A stretch of DNA of 64,000 nucleotides from Rhynchopus sp. YZ270_cl-10 (GCA_964035575.1 OZ037837.1:930001-994000); one strand, 5' to 3'; positions 42,146 to 52,610 are shown, counted from the first letter of the stretch. Translations and numbers: made by a program. Notes: generated by a model from the letters alone, not told the origin.

Positions 42146-45100
42146 TCACTCCTTGCTGTCCAAAAGAATCCGTCTCGCAAGTTCAGGTTCCACAGCATCA
42201 GCATTGCGACAGCCTAATGCACGAGGAACTGTTGGTGGGACACCGATCACTCTCTTCAGCCGCAACCCAGCAATCGTGCCGTCTTCCCCAGTGCAGATGC
42301 TCCACACACGCACGGTCTTGTCATCGCAACTACACATTACTTCGCGTCCCTCGGGGCTCACAGCAATACTGATGAAAGAAGCACCATGCCCTTGGATCGC
42401 TGCCACCTGCTCACCAGTGGTCATGCTCCACACACGAATAGTACCGGCACAGTGCCCAACGCAGGACACCACGTGAGCTCCATCAGGTGTCACTGCCGCT
42501 CCCAACACTGGAGCAGGATGCTCCAAGGTGAAGACCTCCTTCCCGCTGCCAACATCCCACACACGCACAGTTTTGTCCTTCGAGCGTGAAACAACACGGC
42601 CTCCATCGGGAGTCACAGCCACACCTTCGGCATAAGATGTGTGTCCTTCGAACACCATCGTCTCTTCTCCAGTGTGAAGTTTCCACATGCGTACGGTCTT
42701 GTCATCGGAGCACGACACCACATGCACTCCATCAGGAGTCACCGCCACTCCTTTGACGACGTCTGTGTGCCCTGTAAATACTGCCACTTCTTTGCCGGTC
42801 AGCATGCTCCACACACGGATAGTGTCATCGTGCATACACCAAAAGCCCGTCACCACGTGAGATGCATCGGGAGACACTGCCACGCGTCTCAGACCTGGCG
42901 ACTCCTTCAAAAAAACCGCAAACTCACTAGAATCTGAGCGTAAAGTCACTTCTTTCCCCGTCGCAACGTTCCGCACATGCACACTGCTTTCGACGTCATC
43001 GGAAGAGCAATGAACCTCATGAGATCCATCTGGGAACACTGTCACAGCAATACGATTCTTTGTGTCTGGTTCAAACACCTGTGTCTGCCTGCCGGTGGAT
43101 GCGTTCCACATGTGTATCCTCTTCTCACTGCGCGAAATGATAGATCCATCAGGGGTCGCTCCCACAGAATCCACTGAGGCTGGGTGTGCTTCGAAACCTG
43201 GTGTCTCCTTCCCGGTCGTGATGTTCCACACTCGGACCGTTTGTTCGTAGCTAGCGCATGAAACCACGTGGCGTCCATCTGGTGACACTGCCACTGCCTC
43301 TACACTATCGGTATGCCCTTGCAACGTCGTCACCTCCTTCCCGGTCGAAATGCTCCAAACGTGCACCATGCCGCTGCTGGATCCAGCCACTACGTGACAT
43401 CCATCGGGAGTGACTGCCACGCAAATCAAACAGTCGTCTCCATGTAACACCGTCACCTCTGCCCCTGTTGAGAGGTTCCAGAGATGTGCGTCCTTCTCAT
43501 AGCACGAAACAACATGGCATCCGTCGGGGGTGGCTGCCAGCTGGTTCGAAGACTCCACACAGCAAGGCCACTGCCTCTCCTGCTTCCCCGTGGCCAGATC
43601 CCATACGCACAGCTCCTCCTTAGAGCATGTCACAATGTTACTTCCGTCCATCGTGACAACCATGCTGCGAGCGCCAGGCGACGTTATTGCCAGCACTTCC
43701 TTCCCCGTCGAGAGATCCCACACACGCACGCCATCTCCAAACGAAGAGGAAACAACTTTAGAACTGTCGGGAGTGACTGCCACTTTGAGCACGTGGTGCT
43801 CGTGGCCTTCCAAGACAAACAAAGTCTCCCCAGTGTGCAAATTCCACACCCGCACAGCTTCATCCTGAGAGCAGGAAACTATGCGGGTTCCGTCAGGTGT
43901 CGCTGCCACTCCCCATACGCCAGCCGAATGTCCTTCCAAGACCAATGCTTCTTTCCCAGAGGACATGCTCCACACACGTATGCTTCCATCAGAGCAACCT
44001 GTCACCATTTGCGTGACATCGGGTGTTATGGTCACGCAATACGCTGTAACATACAGTGTGGGAAGTGGTGTGCCAAGGGAGCAGTCAGGCAGCAGCGTGC
44101 CACCCATGTCGCAGGTGTGGAACTCAGTGTGCTCCAGCCAGCAGTTCGAGAAGGAAGCGCCCGTCAGCGCCGTCTCCACAAACAGAGACCCGCGCAGGTC
44201 GCAGTTCGACACACGGATGCCCTTCAGGTCCTCCCCACTCACAGGGATGCGTGCACGTGCCAGCAGTGCTGCTGCATTCGACCCTGCTGTCACAGCACCC
44301 TCACCTGCACTGCCACGTGTCGCCTTCACAGTCGCAAGTAGCTCTGTGCAGGCACGTTCGTACAGCACACTGTCTCCACACACCAGCGCCGCAAAGAACC
44401 CAAGCACACGCTGCGAGTCCTTGCTGAAGCTCCGCTGCACCAGCGTCCCCAGTGTCCCTGCTGGATCACGTGCAAGCCGCCGTGCTGCAAGGTGTTCCCC
44501 AAGCGACTTGTGCCGGAACGTGAACGCACTCCGCTCCTCCCCAAAGTCCTCAATCCGGAACGGCAGGCAGCGGAAGCACGCATCACGCACAGACTCACAT
44601 ACACCGTGCTGCGAATCAAGAATCTGCGACGCCACACCCACAGTCCCCTGCCACTCGTTTGTCTCCAGCATCCTGCATGCAACAAGCTCCCCTGCACGCA
44701 CCACATCCTCCAAAGACACATCTACAACAGCAACTGCGCCAGATGCCATCTCCTTCTTCGTCCACGTCTCCAGGTAGGTCTCGTAGATCACCTCCTCAGA
44801 AGCCTTCCCGCTGCACTGTGCGTGGCACGCCATGTGCAACACAAACGGGTTCCGCAGCTGCACAAGTCCCTCAACGTCCTCCTCACGCACGAAGACTGCT
44901 CGCACTGCTTCCTCTGATGTGCCGTCCTTCTTGTGTTCCTTCTCCCAGGCTGTGTTTGCACGCTCGATGTACGTTCTCGCATCCACCTCTGTGAACGGCT
45001 GCATGTACACAGCACGCACACTAGCTCCGCATACACCAGACGGGAAAACATTGACGCTCTTCAGGTACTCACCACGCACAGTCACAACAACGCTGCAGTG

Positions 45101-47182
45101 TGCCTCCACCCACGGGTGCCGGCACAGAAGGCCACCCTCAGCCACCACGGCACCCACATCCTCCTGCGTCAGCCCCACCTCGTCCAGCGAGTCCAGCACC
45201 AGCACCACCTCGTACGTCTCCGCAAGGTACGCACGGTCCGCCTCCCGCAGCGCAAACGACTCCAGCACAAACCTGTCCAGTCCTCCCTTCTCAAGCAGGT
45301 GCTGCTTCACAGTTGGTAGAGCCACAAACACAGGGAAGTACGGCTTCGCATCTCCATCCTTGTTGCTCTCGCTGCTGTCCTTCTTCGCAGATGATGCAAG
45401 GTCGCTCAGAATTGCAATCGAAGCAGACGTCTTCCCACTCCCTCCTTCTCCGATCACACACAGCACACCACACGTCCCTTGTCTTTCTTCTCTAGCCTCC
45501 ACATCAGGCTTGCCCTCTGTGTCCGCTTCTGCCTGTGTGCACACGGAAGACATCAGCTTCACACCTCCACGTGCATGAAGCCACATCCGCACCTCCTCCA
45601 TCAGCGGACGTGCCTCCGACTCATCCACACGTGTGTCGTCCCCCACACGCCCCTCCACGTACTGCGCAAGGTAGTCCTCGAAGAACGCGACTGTGTGTCC
45701 CATCACCTCCTGCAGCGCACCCACCTGCTCAGCTGCACTCGTCTCACCCACGCCCGTACACACCTCCTGCATCACAATCACGTCAAAGCGCAGCCCCATC
45801 ATCCGCAGCAGCGTCGGCGAAAGCTTCCACTGCACCCGGTACTCGATGTTCGCTGTGTACAGCAGCTCGTCCTCCGAAGCATACACAGACGAGAACTTCA
45901 CGTCTGCAGCACCCTCCTTCGCCACCACCACAAAGAACGTGCCACCCTTCCCGTACATGAAGCTCCGAGCCACATCCCGCTTCAGTGTTGTCGACGTGAA
46001 GCAGTTCCACACAATGTGCGTCCCCAACGCGTACTTCGCAGATACGTTCACATTGATCCCACGGAACACAGTCCGCAGCTGCTTCCGACGGCTCCCAATC
46101 AGCCGGTCCAGACCACGGATCAGCGGCGCAAAGGTCGCAATCACGTGCAGCTGCGGGGGTGCGGGTGACAGCTCAAACACGTTCGGTGCTGTCTTCTCAG
46201 GTGTCCCCTTCCACTCCTTCACCGCAGGCAGCTGCCCCACAGCACGCATCGCAGTGTTCATCGTCATGTACAGCGCAAGCGACTGTGACTCAGCAGCACT
46301 TCCGTGGTGGTCCAGCACAGCCCGCTCCGTCAGACGGATGTACCGAAGCCTCCCGTCAGTCCCTTTCGCAATCTGCGGTGTCCTGTGCTCGTCACACACA
46401 ACATCCCCACCGCTGTCCAGCACATACTCCACGCAGTCAGAAGTGAACAGGAACCCCGACAGCAGCAACTCAAACGGGTCGCGTGCCGCCATCCAGTCCT
46501 CCAACTCCACGTGCCCACTACGTGTCCCTGCAGCCTCCCTCCGTCCTCTGATGTCCTCCAGCAGACGCTTGCACACCACACGGAACCCCGCCTCCATGTG
46601 CCGCACGTGTTCGTCTGTGTAGCCCAACGGCGGATCCACCTTTGGCAGACCACGCAGCCAGCATAGCAGGTCTTGACCTCCGCTGCTGTTGTTGTTGTTC
46701 TCCTCCTTCTTCTGCAGCCACTCCACCTTCCGTCCATCTGTGTGCTGCAGTGCACCCGTGTCCCCGTCAAGATCGTCCTCTCCCAGCTGTCTGTCTGCAG
46801 TCGAGGTACTCGTGCCTTTCGCCGTGTCACCTGTTGCTATTGTTGTTGTCGCAACACCGTCAGTGAGGTACACCTGCACAGCATCCTCCACCTCACCAAG
46901 GATCTCTGCTGCGTGCACCCCCAGCTCCGCCTCAAGTCGCCCCCGCACATCCGCATCCCTGTGCTGCAGTGCGTACCACAGCGGCACCTTCCCGTCCCTG
47001 TCACGCACGTTCCCTGCACCGTTCTGCACAAGAAACCGCACTGCCTCCACATCCCCCGCAATCACAGCACTGTGCAGCATTGTCCTCCCGTCCATGCTGT
47101 CCACTGCGTCCACGGGCCTCTCCTTCTCTGTGATTGCCTTTGCAATCTCGTCCTTTTCAGGCTTCGACGCTCCGGACCCCAT
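42146..47182 (-). CDS. Ankyrin-ART-NACHT-pentapeptide-WD40 protein, NLR-like, paralogue 2 (1,678 aa)
   Basis: Same start (MGSGASK) and domain order as the gene at 32147-37195. From residue 1 to the segment ending LGTPLPTL (~1,060) the two proteins are about 98% identical by eye; the main difference is an 18-19 residue deletion in the Thr-rich linker. The ART triad (FRG, FTSTT, SEDELL), Walker A GEGGSGKT and Walker B LDSLDEV are all kept. Beyond that point the 14 WD40 repeats share the consensus but not the variable loops, for example TITPDVTQMVTGCSDGSI here against VAVTPDGTKVITATYDGT. Conserved effector and switch with a divergent sensor fits different recognition specificities. Lipid-anchored, intracellular; inferred role as above. 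Confidence 0.9.
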   Translation of the reverse strand: MGSGASKPEKDEIAKAITEKERPVDAVDSMDGRTMLHSAVIAGDVEAVRFLVQNGAGNVRDRDGKVPLWYALQHRDADVRGRLEAELGVHAAEILGEVEDAVQVYLTDGVATTTIATGDTAKGTSTSTADRQLGEDDLDGDTGALQHTDGRKVEWLQKKEENNNNSSGGQDLLCWLRGLPKVDPPLGYTDEHVRHMEAGFRVVCKRLLEDIRGRREAAGTRSGHVELEDWMAARDPFELLLSGFLFTSDCVEYVLDSGGDVVCDEHRTPQIAKGTDGRLRYIRLTERAVLDHHGSAAESQSLALYMTMNTAMRAVGQLPAVKEWKGTPEKTAPNVFELSPAPPQLHVIATFAPLIRGLDRLIGSRRKQLRTVFRGINVNVSAKYALGTHIVWNCFTSTTLKRDVARSFMYGKGGTFFVVVAKEGAADVKFSSVYASEDELLYTANIEYRVQWKLSPTLLRMMGLRFDVIVMQEVCTGVGETSAAEQVGALQEVMGHTVAFFEDYLAQYVEGRVGDDTRVDESEARPLMEEVRMWLHARGGVKLMSSVCTQAEADTEGKPDVEAREERQGTCGVLCVIGEGGSGKTSASIAILSDLASSAKKDSSESNKDGDAKPYFPVFVALPTVKQHLLEKGGLDRFVLESFALREADRAYLAETYEVVLVLDSLDEVGLTQEDVGAVVAEGGLLCRHPWVEAHCSVVVTVRGEYLKSVNVFPSGVCGASVRAVYMQPFTEVDARTYIERANTAWEKEHKKDGTSEEAVRAVFVREEDVEGLVQLRNPFVLHMACHAQCSGKASEEVIYETYLETWTKKEMASGAVAVVDVSLEDVVRAGELVACRMLETNEWQGTVGVASQILDSQHGVCESVRDACFRCLPFRIEDFGEERSAFTFRHKSLGEHLAARRLARDPAGTLGTLVQRSFSKDSQRVLGFFAALVCGDSVLYERACTELLATVKATRGSAGEGAVTAGSNAAALLARARIPVSGEDLKGIRVSNCDLRGSLFVETALTGASFSNCWLEHTEFHTCDMGGTLLPDCSLGTPLPTLYVTAYCVTITPDVTQMVTGCSDGSIRVWSMSSGKEALVLEGHSAGVWGVAATPDGTRIVSCSQDEAVRVWNLHTGETLFVLEGHEHHVLKVAVTPDSSKVVSSSFGDGVRVWDLSTGKEVLAITSPGARSMVVTMDGSNIVTCSKEELCVWDLATGKQERQWPCCVESSNQLAATPDGCHVVSCYEKDAHLWNLSTGAEVTVLHGDDCLICVAVTPDGCHVVAGSSSGMVHVWSISTGKEVTTLQGHTDSVEAVAVSPDGRHVVSCASYEQTVRVWNITTGKETPGFEAHPASVDSVGATPDGSIISRSEKRIHMWNASTGRQTQVFEPDTKNRIAVTVFPDGSHEVHCSSDDVESSVHVRNVATGKEVTLRSDSSEFAVFLKESPGLRRVAVSPDASHVVTGFWCMHDDTIRVWSMLTGKEVAVFTGHTDVVKGVAVTPDGVHVVSCSDDKTVRMWKLHTGEETMVFEGHTSYAEGVAVTPDGGRVVSRSKDKTVRVWDVGSGKEVFTLEHPAPVLGAAVTPDGAHVVSCVGHCAGTIRVWSMTTGEQVAAIQGHGASFISIAVSPEGREVMCSCDDKTVRVWSICTGEDGTIAGLRLKRVIGVPPTVPRALGCRNADAVEPELARRILLDSKE

Positions 47183-47414
47183 CTTCCTGATGTGTACCTT
47201 GTTTGTTTGTTCACAGGTTGGTATGCTGTCTCTGTTTGTGTGCTGTGATGTGTTCTGGACAGTCTTGCTGTGTCCAGCACCCAAGCAGAGTCCTGCCCCA
47301 CACACAACTCTGCACACTGTTCCCACTCACCCCACCCCACTGACAGCGACCACACAGTACCACCACAACAACGCAGTACCTCCCATAGGACACTCTCCGC
47401 TGTCTCCACCCACA

Positions 47415-47720
47415 GCAGGAGTAAAACCCACCTTAGGTTTTTGAAATACCAAACCCCATCTTAGCTATTACCCTTCCAGTTCTGTTAACCCTCTCGTGTG
47501 TCTTCGATACTGTAGTGAGGGAAGCACAACCCCACCCACTGCCTCTCCCCCTCCTCCCACACACCCCGCTGCCCCTCTACCACTCCCAGGGTAAGTAGGG
47601 AGATGTGCACAGCTGCCACCTGCCTGAGGGACACAGACGGCACAGTGCCATGTCACGAAAGTGAACCCACACACTGAATAAAAACACCACCCAAGATAGG
47701 CACCCCACACCAGCGCACCC
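47415..47720. other. ~305-bp insertion in the 5' flank of NACHT gene 2
   Basis: The upstream DNA of both NACHT genes matches up to TGTCTCCACCCAC. At gene 1 it continues directly into CCCAGCAAGAACGCCAAAGG, whereas here that continuation is found ~305 bp further on. The inserted stretch is C-rich and has no recognisable element ends. Confidence 0.65.
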
Positions 47721-48176
47721 CACCCCACCCACCCCAGCAAGAACGCCAAAGGTGCTCTCGTGCTGCAACCACGGCAAGCCGAGGTGCCAGACAAATGCAC
47801 GAAAGCACCCCACGGCTGGGCACGTCCCTCTTCCACCTCATTCACACAGCAGGTTTGCACAGACGCTTTCGGCACCAATGAAGGAACCTACTCACAGGGT
47901 GCCATTACCATCGTTGATAGAGCACAGGTCTTGATGTAAGATGTTTGACCCACAGCCAACGCTATGACATTACGCCATCACGTCGACCCTGCCTCTGCAC
48001 TGCAACACAGCCAGGCACACACCCCACCCCACCAGCAGCAGCACTTCTCAGCATCCTCACACACAGACGACCCGCCCGAATGGTAGAAACCATGAGACAC
48101 AGCACCCCGCCACATGGAATGAGCAGGGAATGCAGCCTCACATACTGTACACTTGTTTAAGTAGCTTTGCTACGCC
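47721..48176. other. Intergenic, nothing recognised
   Basis: Contains the tail of the duplicated NACHT flank, then unique-looking sequence. No gene is seen. Confidence 0.45.
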
Positions 48177-48462
48177 AGGGGGGTCTCTAGGATAAAATAT
48201 GTCGCGAATAAGAAAGTCTTTCCCTCCCCTTTTTTCGCTATGTATATTTTTTTTTTGCGCGTACCATTTATCTATTGCTACGTGCCCTTTTGTTGTTCTT
48301 GCAAGGTTGGTTGAGGACGTTACGGGGAAATCTCACCACCTTCATCAGTATTTTGTGTTTCCCCAGTCTTGCCCTCATGACCACATGCCTCGCTGCCGTT
48401 TTTTCGGCGCTATTAACCAAACAAGACCTTTCTCCCATATTTTATCCTAAAGAGACCCCCTC
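48177..48462. mobile_element. MITE-like element with ~23-bp TIRs
   Basis: GGGGGTCTCTAGGATAAAAT at 48179 faces its complement at 48436-48460, with a 2-nt indel after TCTCT. It is 286 bp long with no ORF. No certain target-site duplication is seen, so the superfamily is unknown. Confidence 0.65.
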
Positions 48463-48685
48463 ACTAGATGTATCACCAACAGGAGAGGGTTTGAACAAAG
48501 CAAAAGTGAAAAAGAAAGGTAAATGGTGGTGTGGTCGTTATGAATTCCCTCACAGGCTAGACCGTCGCGGGTGCATGATGCTACGCACCAGAGCAACACA
48601 ACGCAGTACTCAGCGACAAGGAGGTGCTTCTGGGGTGGACTGCCTGCGAGAAGCTGCACAAACACAACCTCTCGCAAAACATCAC
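48463..48685. other. Remnant of a tandem duplication
   Basis: 48485-48615 matches 51975-52140 (the 5' flank of the propeller gene: GGTTTGAACAAAGCAA, GTGGTGTGGTCGTT, GCAGTACTCAGCGACA). 48618-48760 matches 50697-50840 (its 3' end). A recombination between repeat units would create this junction. Confidence 0.6.
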
Positions 48686-49796
48686 TCAGTAGGGGTACAG
48701 ATGTCTCGTCACAATAGTGCCTCGTCCCATGTTCGCAAACACTACCACACGTGAACACGGCGATATCGCAAACTCACGGCACCCGTCGCAATCCGGTATC
48801 ACACGCACACAGGACATGGTCGCCACATCATACTGGTGCAGTAAAAAATGTTGCTCACCGCACATATCCATGAACCGCACTACGAGATACTTCCCACACG
48901 GAGTGAACTGGGGGCGAGCAAATAGCTGATGCTCTTTTTCCAAGCTGCCAAGAGCCGCACCACTCCTGTCATAGAGCTTCACTTCGTCAAAGCACACCAC
49001 AGCAATGACAGAGGCAGATCGTGAAAGCGCCACGATCCTATTAGCAGGCACACATGCCACAGCTTCACCTGTGTTCACATCCCACAGACGTGCGTCCTGC
49101 TTTGTTCTGGAGGAGGTGATCACCCACCCACCACAGTCCGACACTGCCAAGTCCGCACACCGTTTATGCGAGAGAGAGCGGAGCAACGTCATGTCTTCGT
49201 CATACACAGAGACGCCGTCTTTGCCCTTCGAGACAACAACACCACCACACGCAAACACTGCATTTGAGAAGCCGTCGACTTTGCGGAGCACCTCCCCACC
49301 CGGAAGCGCAACCTCGTGCAGACCTTCTCCCTTGCTCGCCATGTAGCAGCGTGTCTTGCACCGTGAGATGGCAGGCACACGGCACACCCCAAAGTCTACT
49401 TTGAACTTGAAGGCAGGGCTGAAGGTTTCTGTGTAGAAGCCGGTGACATAGCCTTCCTCCTGTGTCAAGAGACAGAGTGCTCCACAAGGAGACAGCGAAA
49501 AGTAATTTATATCCACCTCCCGCGTTCCAATTAGCGCCTCTACACTGTACTCAGCAGGACACTTGATGTCGGCAAAGCGGCGGGCAAGCACAACCTGCAC
49601 CCCTGCATCAAAACGCAGTGTCCTGCAGACGGCACGTCCCCTCCAGCACCTGCGTGCCGATGCGCATCTCGACAGACGCAGGCGAGACAGCAAGCGCCGT
49701 GCACGCAACCTCCTTTGCCGCTGCAGCGTCCGCCTCGCACGGCACCTCCACTGTCGCAGTCACGCCTGACTCTTCCAGCACAAAGGTCACATCCAT
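48686..49796 (-). pseudogene. Ubiquitin-like/propeller paralogue with one frameshift
   Basis: Same layout as the intact gene at 50765-51877: MDVTFVLEESGVTATVEV ubiquitin-like start, then the propeller (FSLSPCGALCLL, SDCGGWVITSSRT, DARLWDVNTGEAVA, EFAISPCSRVVVFAN). Near 49610 the sequence has four As where the paralogue has three, which shifts the frame between the UBL and the propeller. The rest is open to the same HLYPY end. Either a young pseudogene or a one-base sequencing error. The propeller differs at many residues from its paralogue, so it is not a fresh copy. Confidence 0.75.
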
Positions 49797-49945
49797 TGTT
49801 TTGTCTTCTTCTTGTTCCACCTCTGTTTGGAAGGAGATGGGGTGTGGGTTGTTTTGGTGTGTTTGTGATATGTTTCGTTTCCAGGAGAGGACGAGACGTC
49901 ATGAAAGTTACTCTGGCATCTTCTTCATCCTCCTCAGCTGTGTCA

Positions 49946-50523
49946 CTAGCACTCATGTCCTTCTGCGATCGCTTCGCCTCCAAGACTGCTGCAATAGCTG
50001 AGGCCGTCCTCCTCCTCCAGCAGCGCAGCGCACAGCTCCGCAGAGACGTTCCTCCAGAACAACGGCTCCTCGCTGCCCAACTCGCACAACGGGATGTGCA
50101 GACGGGCCTCAAAACGGCGGGCGTGCTTCCACCACAGCGAATAGAGCGGAGCCGCAAAGCAGTGCGGGAGGGTCGTCGCAACGCCTGCGCTGTGGCTGCA
50201 GGCTGCCAGGTCGGGGTTGCCCTCAAAGGGCACACCGTCGAGGATCGCACCACGTTGCTGGGCAAGCTGCATGTACACCGGTGGTGCCTTCGTCAGGAGG
50301 CCCTTCCCAAGGAATGCCGAAAGCTCCACAGTAGTCAGCGTGGCTCCAGAACGCTTGCGACGCGAGAGGAAGCATTCGAACACCATGCACGCAAGTCCCC
50401 CCCCCAGGAAGCCCGCACGTCTCCAGCCTCCGCCACACAGAGGCAAACCCGAGGTCCGTAGGAGAGTGACCCAACACCGCCTTGCCGAAGCAGCTCTGCT
50501 ACCACAGTACACGTCTCAGACAT
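49946..50523 (-). CDS. Unknown intracellular protein, frame broken at a C9 run
   Basis: The start MSETCTVVAELLRQGG lies 1 nt after CCTATTTTACCAG, one of the best acceptor-start pairs in the window. About 40 codons on, at the nine-C run 50397-50405, the reading continues only in the next frame (GGLACMVFECFLSRRKRSG, AQQRGAILDGVPFEG, KHARRFEARLHIPLCELG) to the stop at 49946; near 190 aa in total. A single-base miscount in the homopolymer would explain it. I recognise no domain. It is compact, cysteine-containing and without membrane segments. It sits between the two propeller paralogues, in the same orientation. Confidence 0.45.
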
Positions 50524-50764
50524 TCTGGTAAAATAGGTTCGTGTAAATAGGAACAAATGATCGTGTTAGTTGTGTTGCTTCTGGGAAGGAAGGGTCTGGG
50601 GTATCAAAAACAGAGAAGTGTGTTTTTACTTTTGAAAATGAATTTATGCGAGAGGCGTCGCAAGTGGAGCCTGATAGAGGCTTGCTCAGCGACAGCAAGG
50701 GGGTGCTTCTGGGGTGGACTGTCTGCGAGAAGCTGCACAAACACAACCTCTCGCAAAACATCAC

Positions 50765-51877
50765 TCAGTAGGGGTACAGATGTCTCGTCACAATAGTGTC
50801 TCGTCCCCTGTTCGTAAATAGTACCACACGTGAACACGGCGATATCGCAAACTCACCGCAGTCGTCGGAGTCCGGTATCACACGCACACAGGACCCGGTC
50901 GCCACATCGTACTGGCGCAGTAAATATTTTCGAGCAGCCATATCCAGCATCCAGACTACGAGATACTTCCCACACAGAGTGAACTGCATGCCAGCGGGAA
51001 ACGGCATGCGACCCGGTATTTCAAAGCTGCGAAGAGCCGCACCACTCCTGTCATAGAGCTGCACTTTGTTAGAGCATACCACAGCAAAGACAGGGGCAGA
51101 TCGTGAAAACGCCACGATCCCATCCGCATTCGCAGGCACACATGCCACAGCTTCACCTGTGTTCACATCCCACAGACGTGCGTCCTGCTCTGTTCTGGAG
51201 GAGGTGATCACCCACCCACCACAGTCAGACAATGCAAATTTCTTACATTGTTCATGCGGGAAAAAGCGGAGCAACTTCAGGTCTTCGTCATACACAGAGA
51301 CGCCGTCTGTGCCACGCGCCATGATCGAGGCAACAACACTGCCACACGCGAACACTTGTACCGAGGAGCCGTCGACTTTGCAGAGCACCTCCCCACCCGG
51401 AAGCGCAACCTCGTGTAGGCCTTCCTTGCACGCCAGGTAGCAGCGTGTCTTGCACCGTGAGATGGCAGGTGCACCGTACACCTCCATGTCTACTTTGAAC
51501 TTGAAGGCAGGGCTGAAGGTTTCTGTATCGAAGCCGGTGACGTAGTGTTCATCCTGTGCAAAGAGACAGAGTGCTCCACAAGGAGACAGCGAAAAGCGAG
51601 TTTCACTCATCTGGGATGCATGCGTTCTGTATTCAGCAGGACACTTGATGTCGGCAAAGCGGCGGGCAAGCACAACCTGCACCCCTGCATCAAACGCAGT
51701 GTCCTGCAGACGGCACGTCCCCTCCAGCACCTGCGTGCCGATGCGCATCTCGACAGACGCAGGCGAGACAGCAAGCGCCGTGCACGCAACCTCCTTTGCC
51801 GCTGCAGCGTCCGCCTCGCACGGCACCTCCACTGTCGCAGTCACGCCTGACTCTTCCAGCACAAAGGTCACGTCCAT
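50765..51877 (-). CDS. Ubiquitin-like plus WD-type beta-propeller protein, 370 aa
   Basis: I start at MDVTFVLEESG (51877), the first ATG after TCCTCCCAACAG; the in-frame codon further upstream is GTG. Residues ~1-75 are a ubiquitin-like fold (TATVEVPCEAD, AKEVACTALAVSPASVEM, VLEGTCRLQD, GVQVVLARRF). Residues ~85-370 are degenerate WD-like blades (FSLSPCGALCLFAQ, FALSDCGGWVITSSR, DARLWDVNTGEAVA, FAISPCSRVVLFT), probably six or seven. A UBL joined to a propeller suggests an adaptor in ubiquitin-type signalling; the partner is unknown. Tandem with a frameshifted paralogue at 48686-49796. Confidence 0.8.
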   Translation of the reverse strand: MDVTFVLEESGVTATVEVPCEADAAAAKEVACTALAVSPASVEMRIGTQVLEGTCRLQDTAFDAGVQVVLARRFADIKCPAEYRTHASQMSETRFSLSPCGALCLFAQDEHYVTGFDTETFSPAFKFKVDMEVYGAPAISRCKTRCYLACKEGLHEVALPGGEVLCKVDGSSVQVFACGSVVASIMARGTDGVSVYDEDLKLLRFFPHEQCKKFALSDCGGWVITSSRTEQDARLWDVNTGEAVACVPANADGIVAFSRSAPVFAVVCSNKVQLYDRSGAALRSFEIPGRMPFPAGMQFTLCGKYLVVWMLDMAARKYLLRQYDVATGSCVRVIPDSDDCGEFAISPCSRVVLFTNRGRDTIVTRHLYPY

Positions 51878-52061
51878 TGTTTTGTCTTCTTCTTGTTCCA
51901 CCTCTGTTGGGAGGAGATGAGGTGTGGATTGTTTTGGGTAGACATTTTCATTGTGTCAGTAGTTTCCGCCAACAGAAGACGGTTTGAACAAAGCAACTGT
52001 GAAAAAGAGAGGAATAGGGTGGTGTGGTCGTTGTCCTCAAAATATCTCAAAATGTATTCCC

Positions 52062-52610
52062 TCACAGACTAGTAGGTTGAGGGTGCAACGCAAATACTGA
52101 TGCAACGCACGATAGCAACACGCCGCAGTACTCAGCGACAGCAGGTAGCTCACCCATATGCATGACTATGCCGAGTGGGGACAAGTCAAGCACTGTGAGG
52201 CTGCTGCAGGAGGCAAGAAAGCAATCCTCGATTTGGAAAACATTGCAAAGTGGTGACAAGTTCAGTTCTGTGAGGCCCCAGCAGCCGTCAAGAAAGCTTT
52301 CGCAAATTTGTGCAACATTGCTGAGTGCTGTCAAGTCTAGTCCTGCGAGGCTCTTGCAGCCGTGAAGAAAGTAACCACCAACTTTCGTAACATGTCTGAG
52401 TGGTGCCAAGTTCAGCACTGTGAGGCTCTCGCAGTAGCAGAGAAAGCAGTCGTCTATGTGTGTAACAGTGAGTGGTAATAAGTCAAGCACTGTGTGAGTC
52501 TCTTGCAGCTGTCAAGAAACCTTTCGCCTATGTGTGCAATCCTGCTGAATGGCGACAAGTCTAGTTCTGTGAGGCCTGTGCTGGAAAGAAATTGTTCACC
52601 AATCCGTGTC
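52062..52610 (-). pseudogene. Truncated LRR copy lacking the UBL
   Basis: LRRs close to those of 53327-54662 (VTHIDDCFLCYCESLTVLNL, HVTKVGGYFLHGCKSL, QICESFLDGCWGL, QIEDCFLASCSSLTVLDLSP). The N-terminal UBL is missing, there is a frame change near 52490, and the 3' part runs into unrelated sequence. It is a partial product of the 52-55 kb tandem duplication. Confidence 0.75.
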
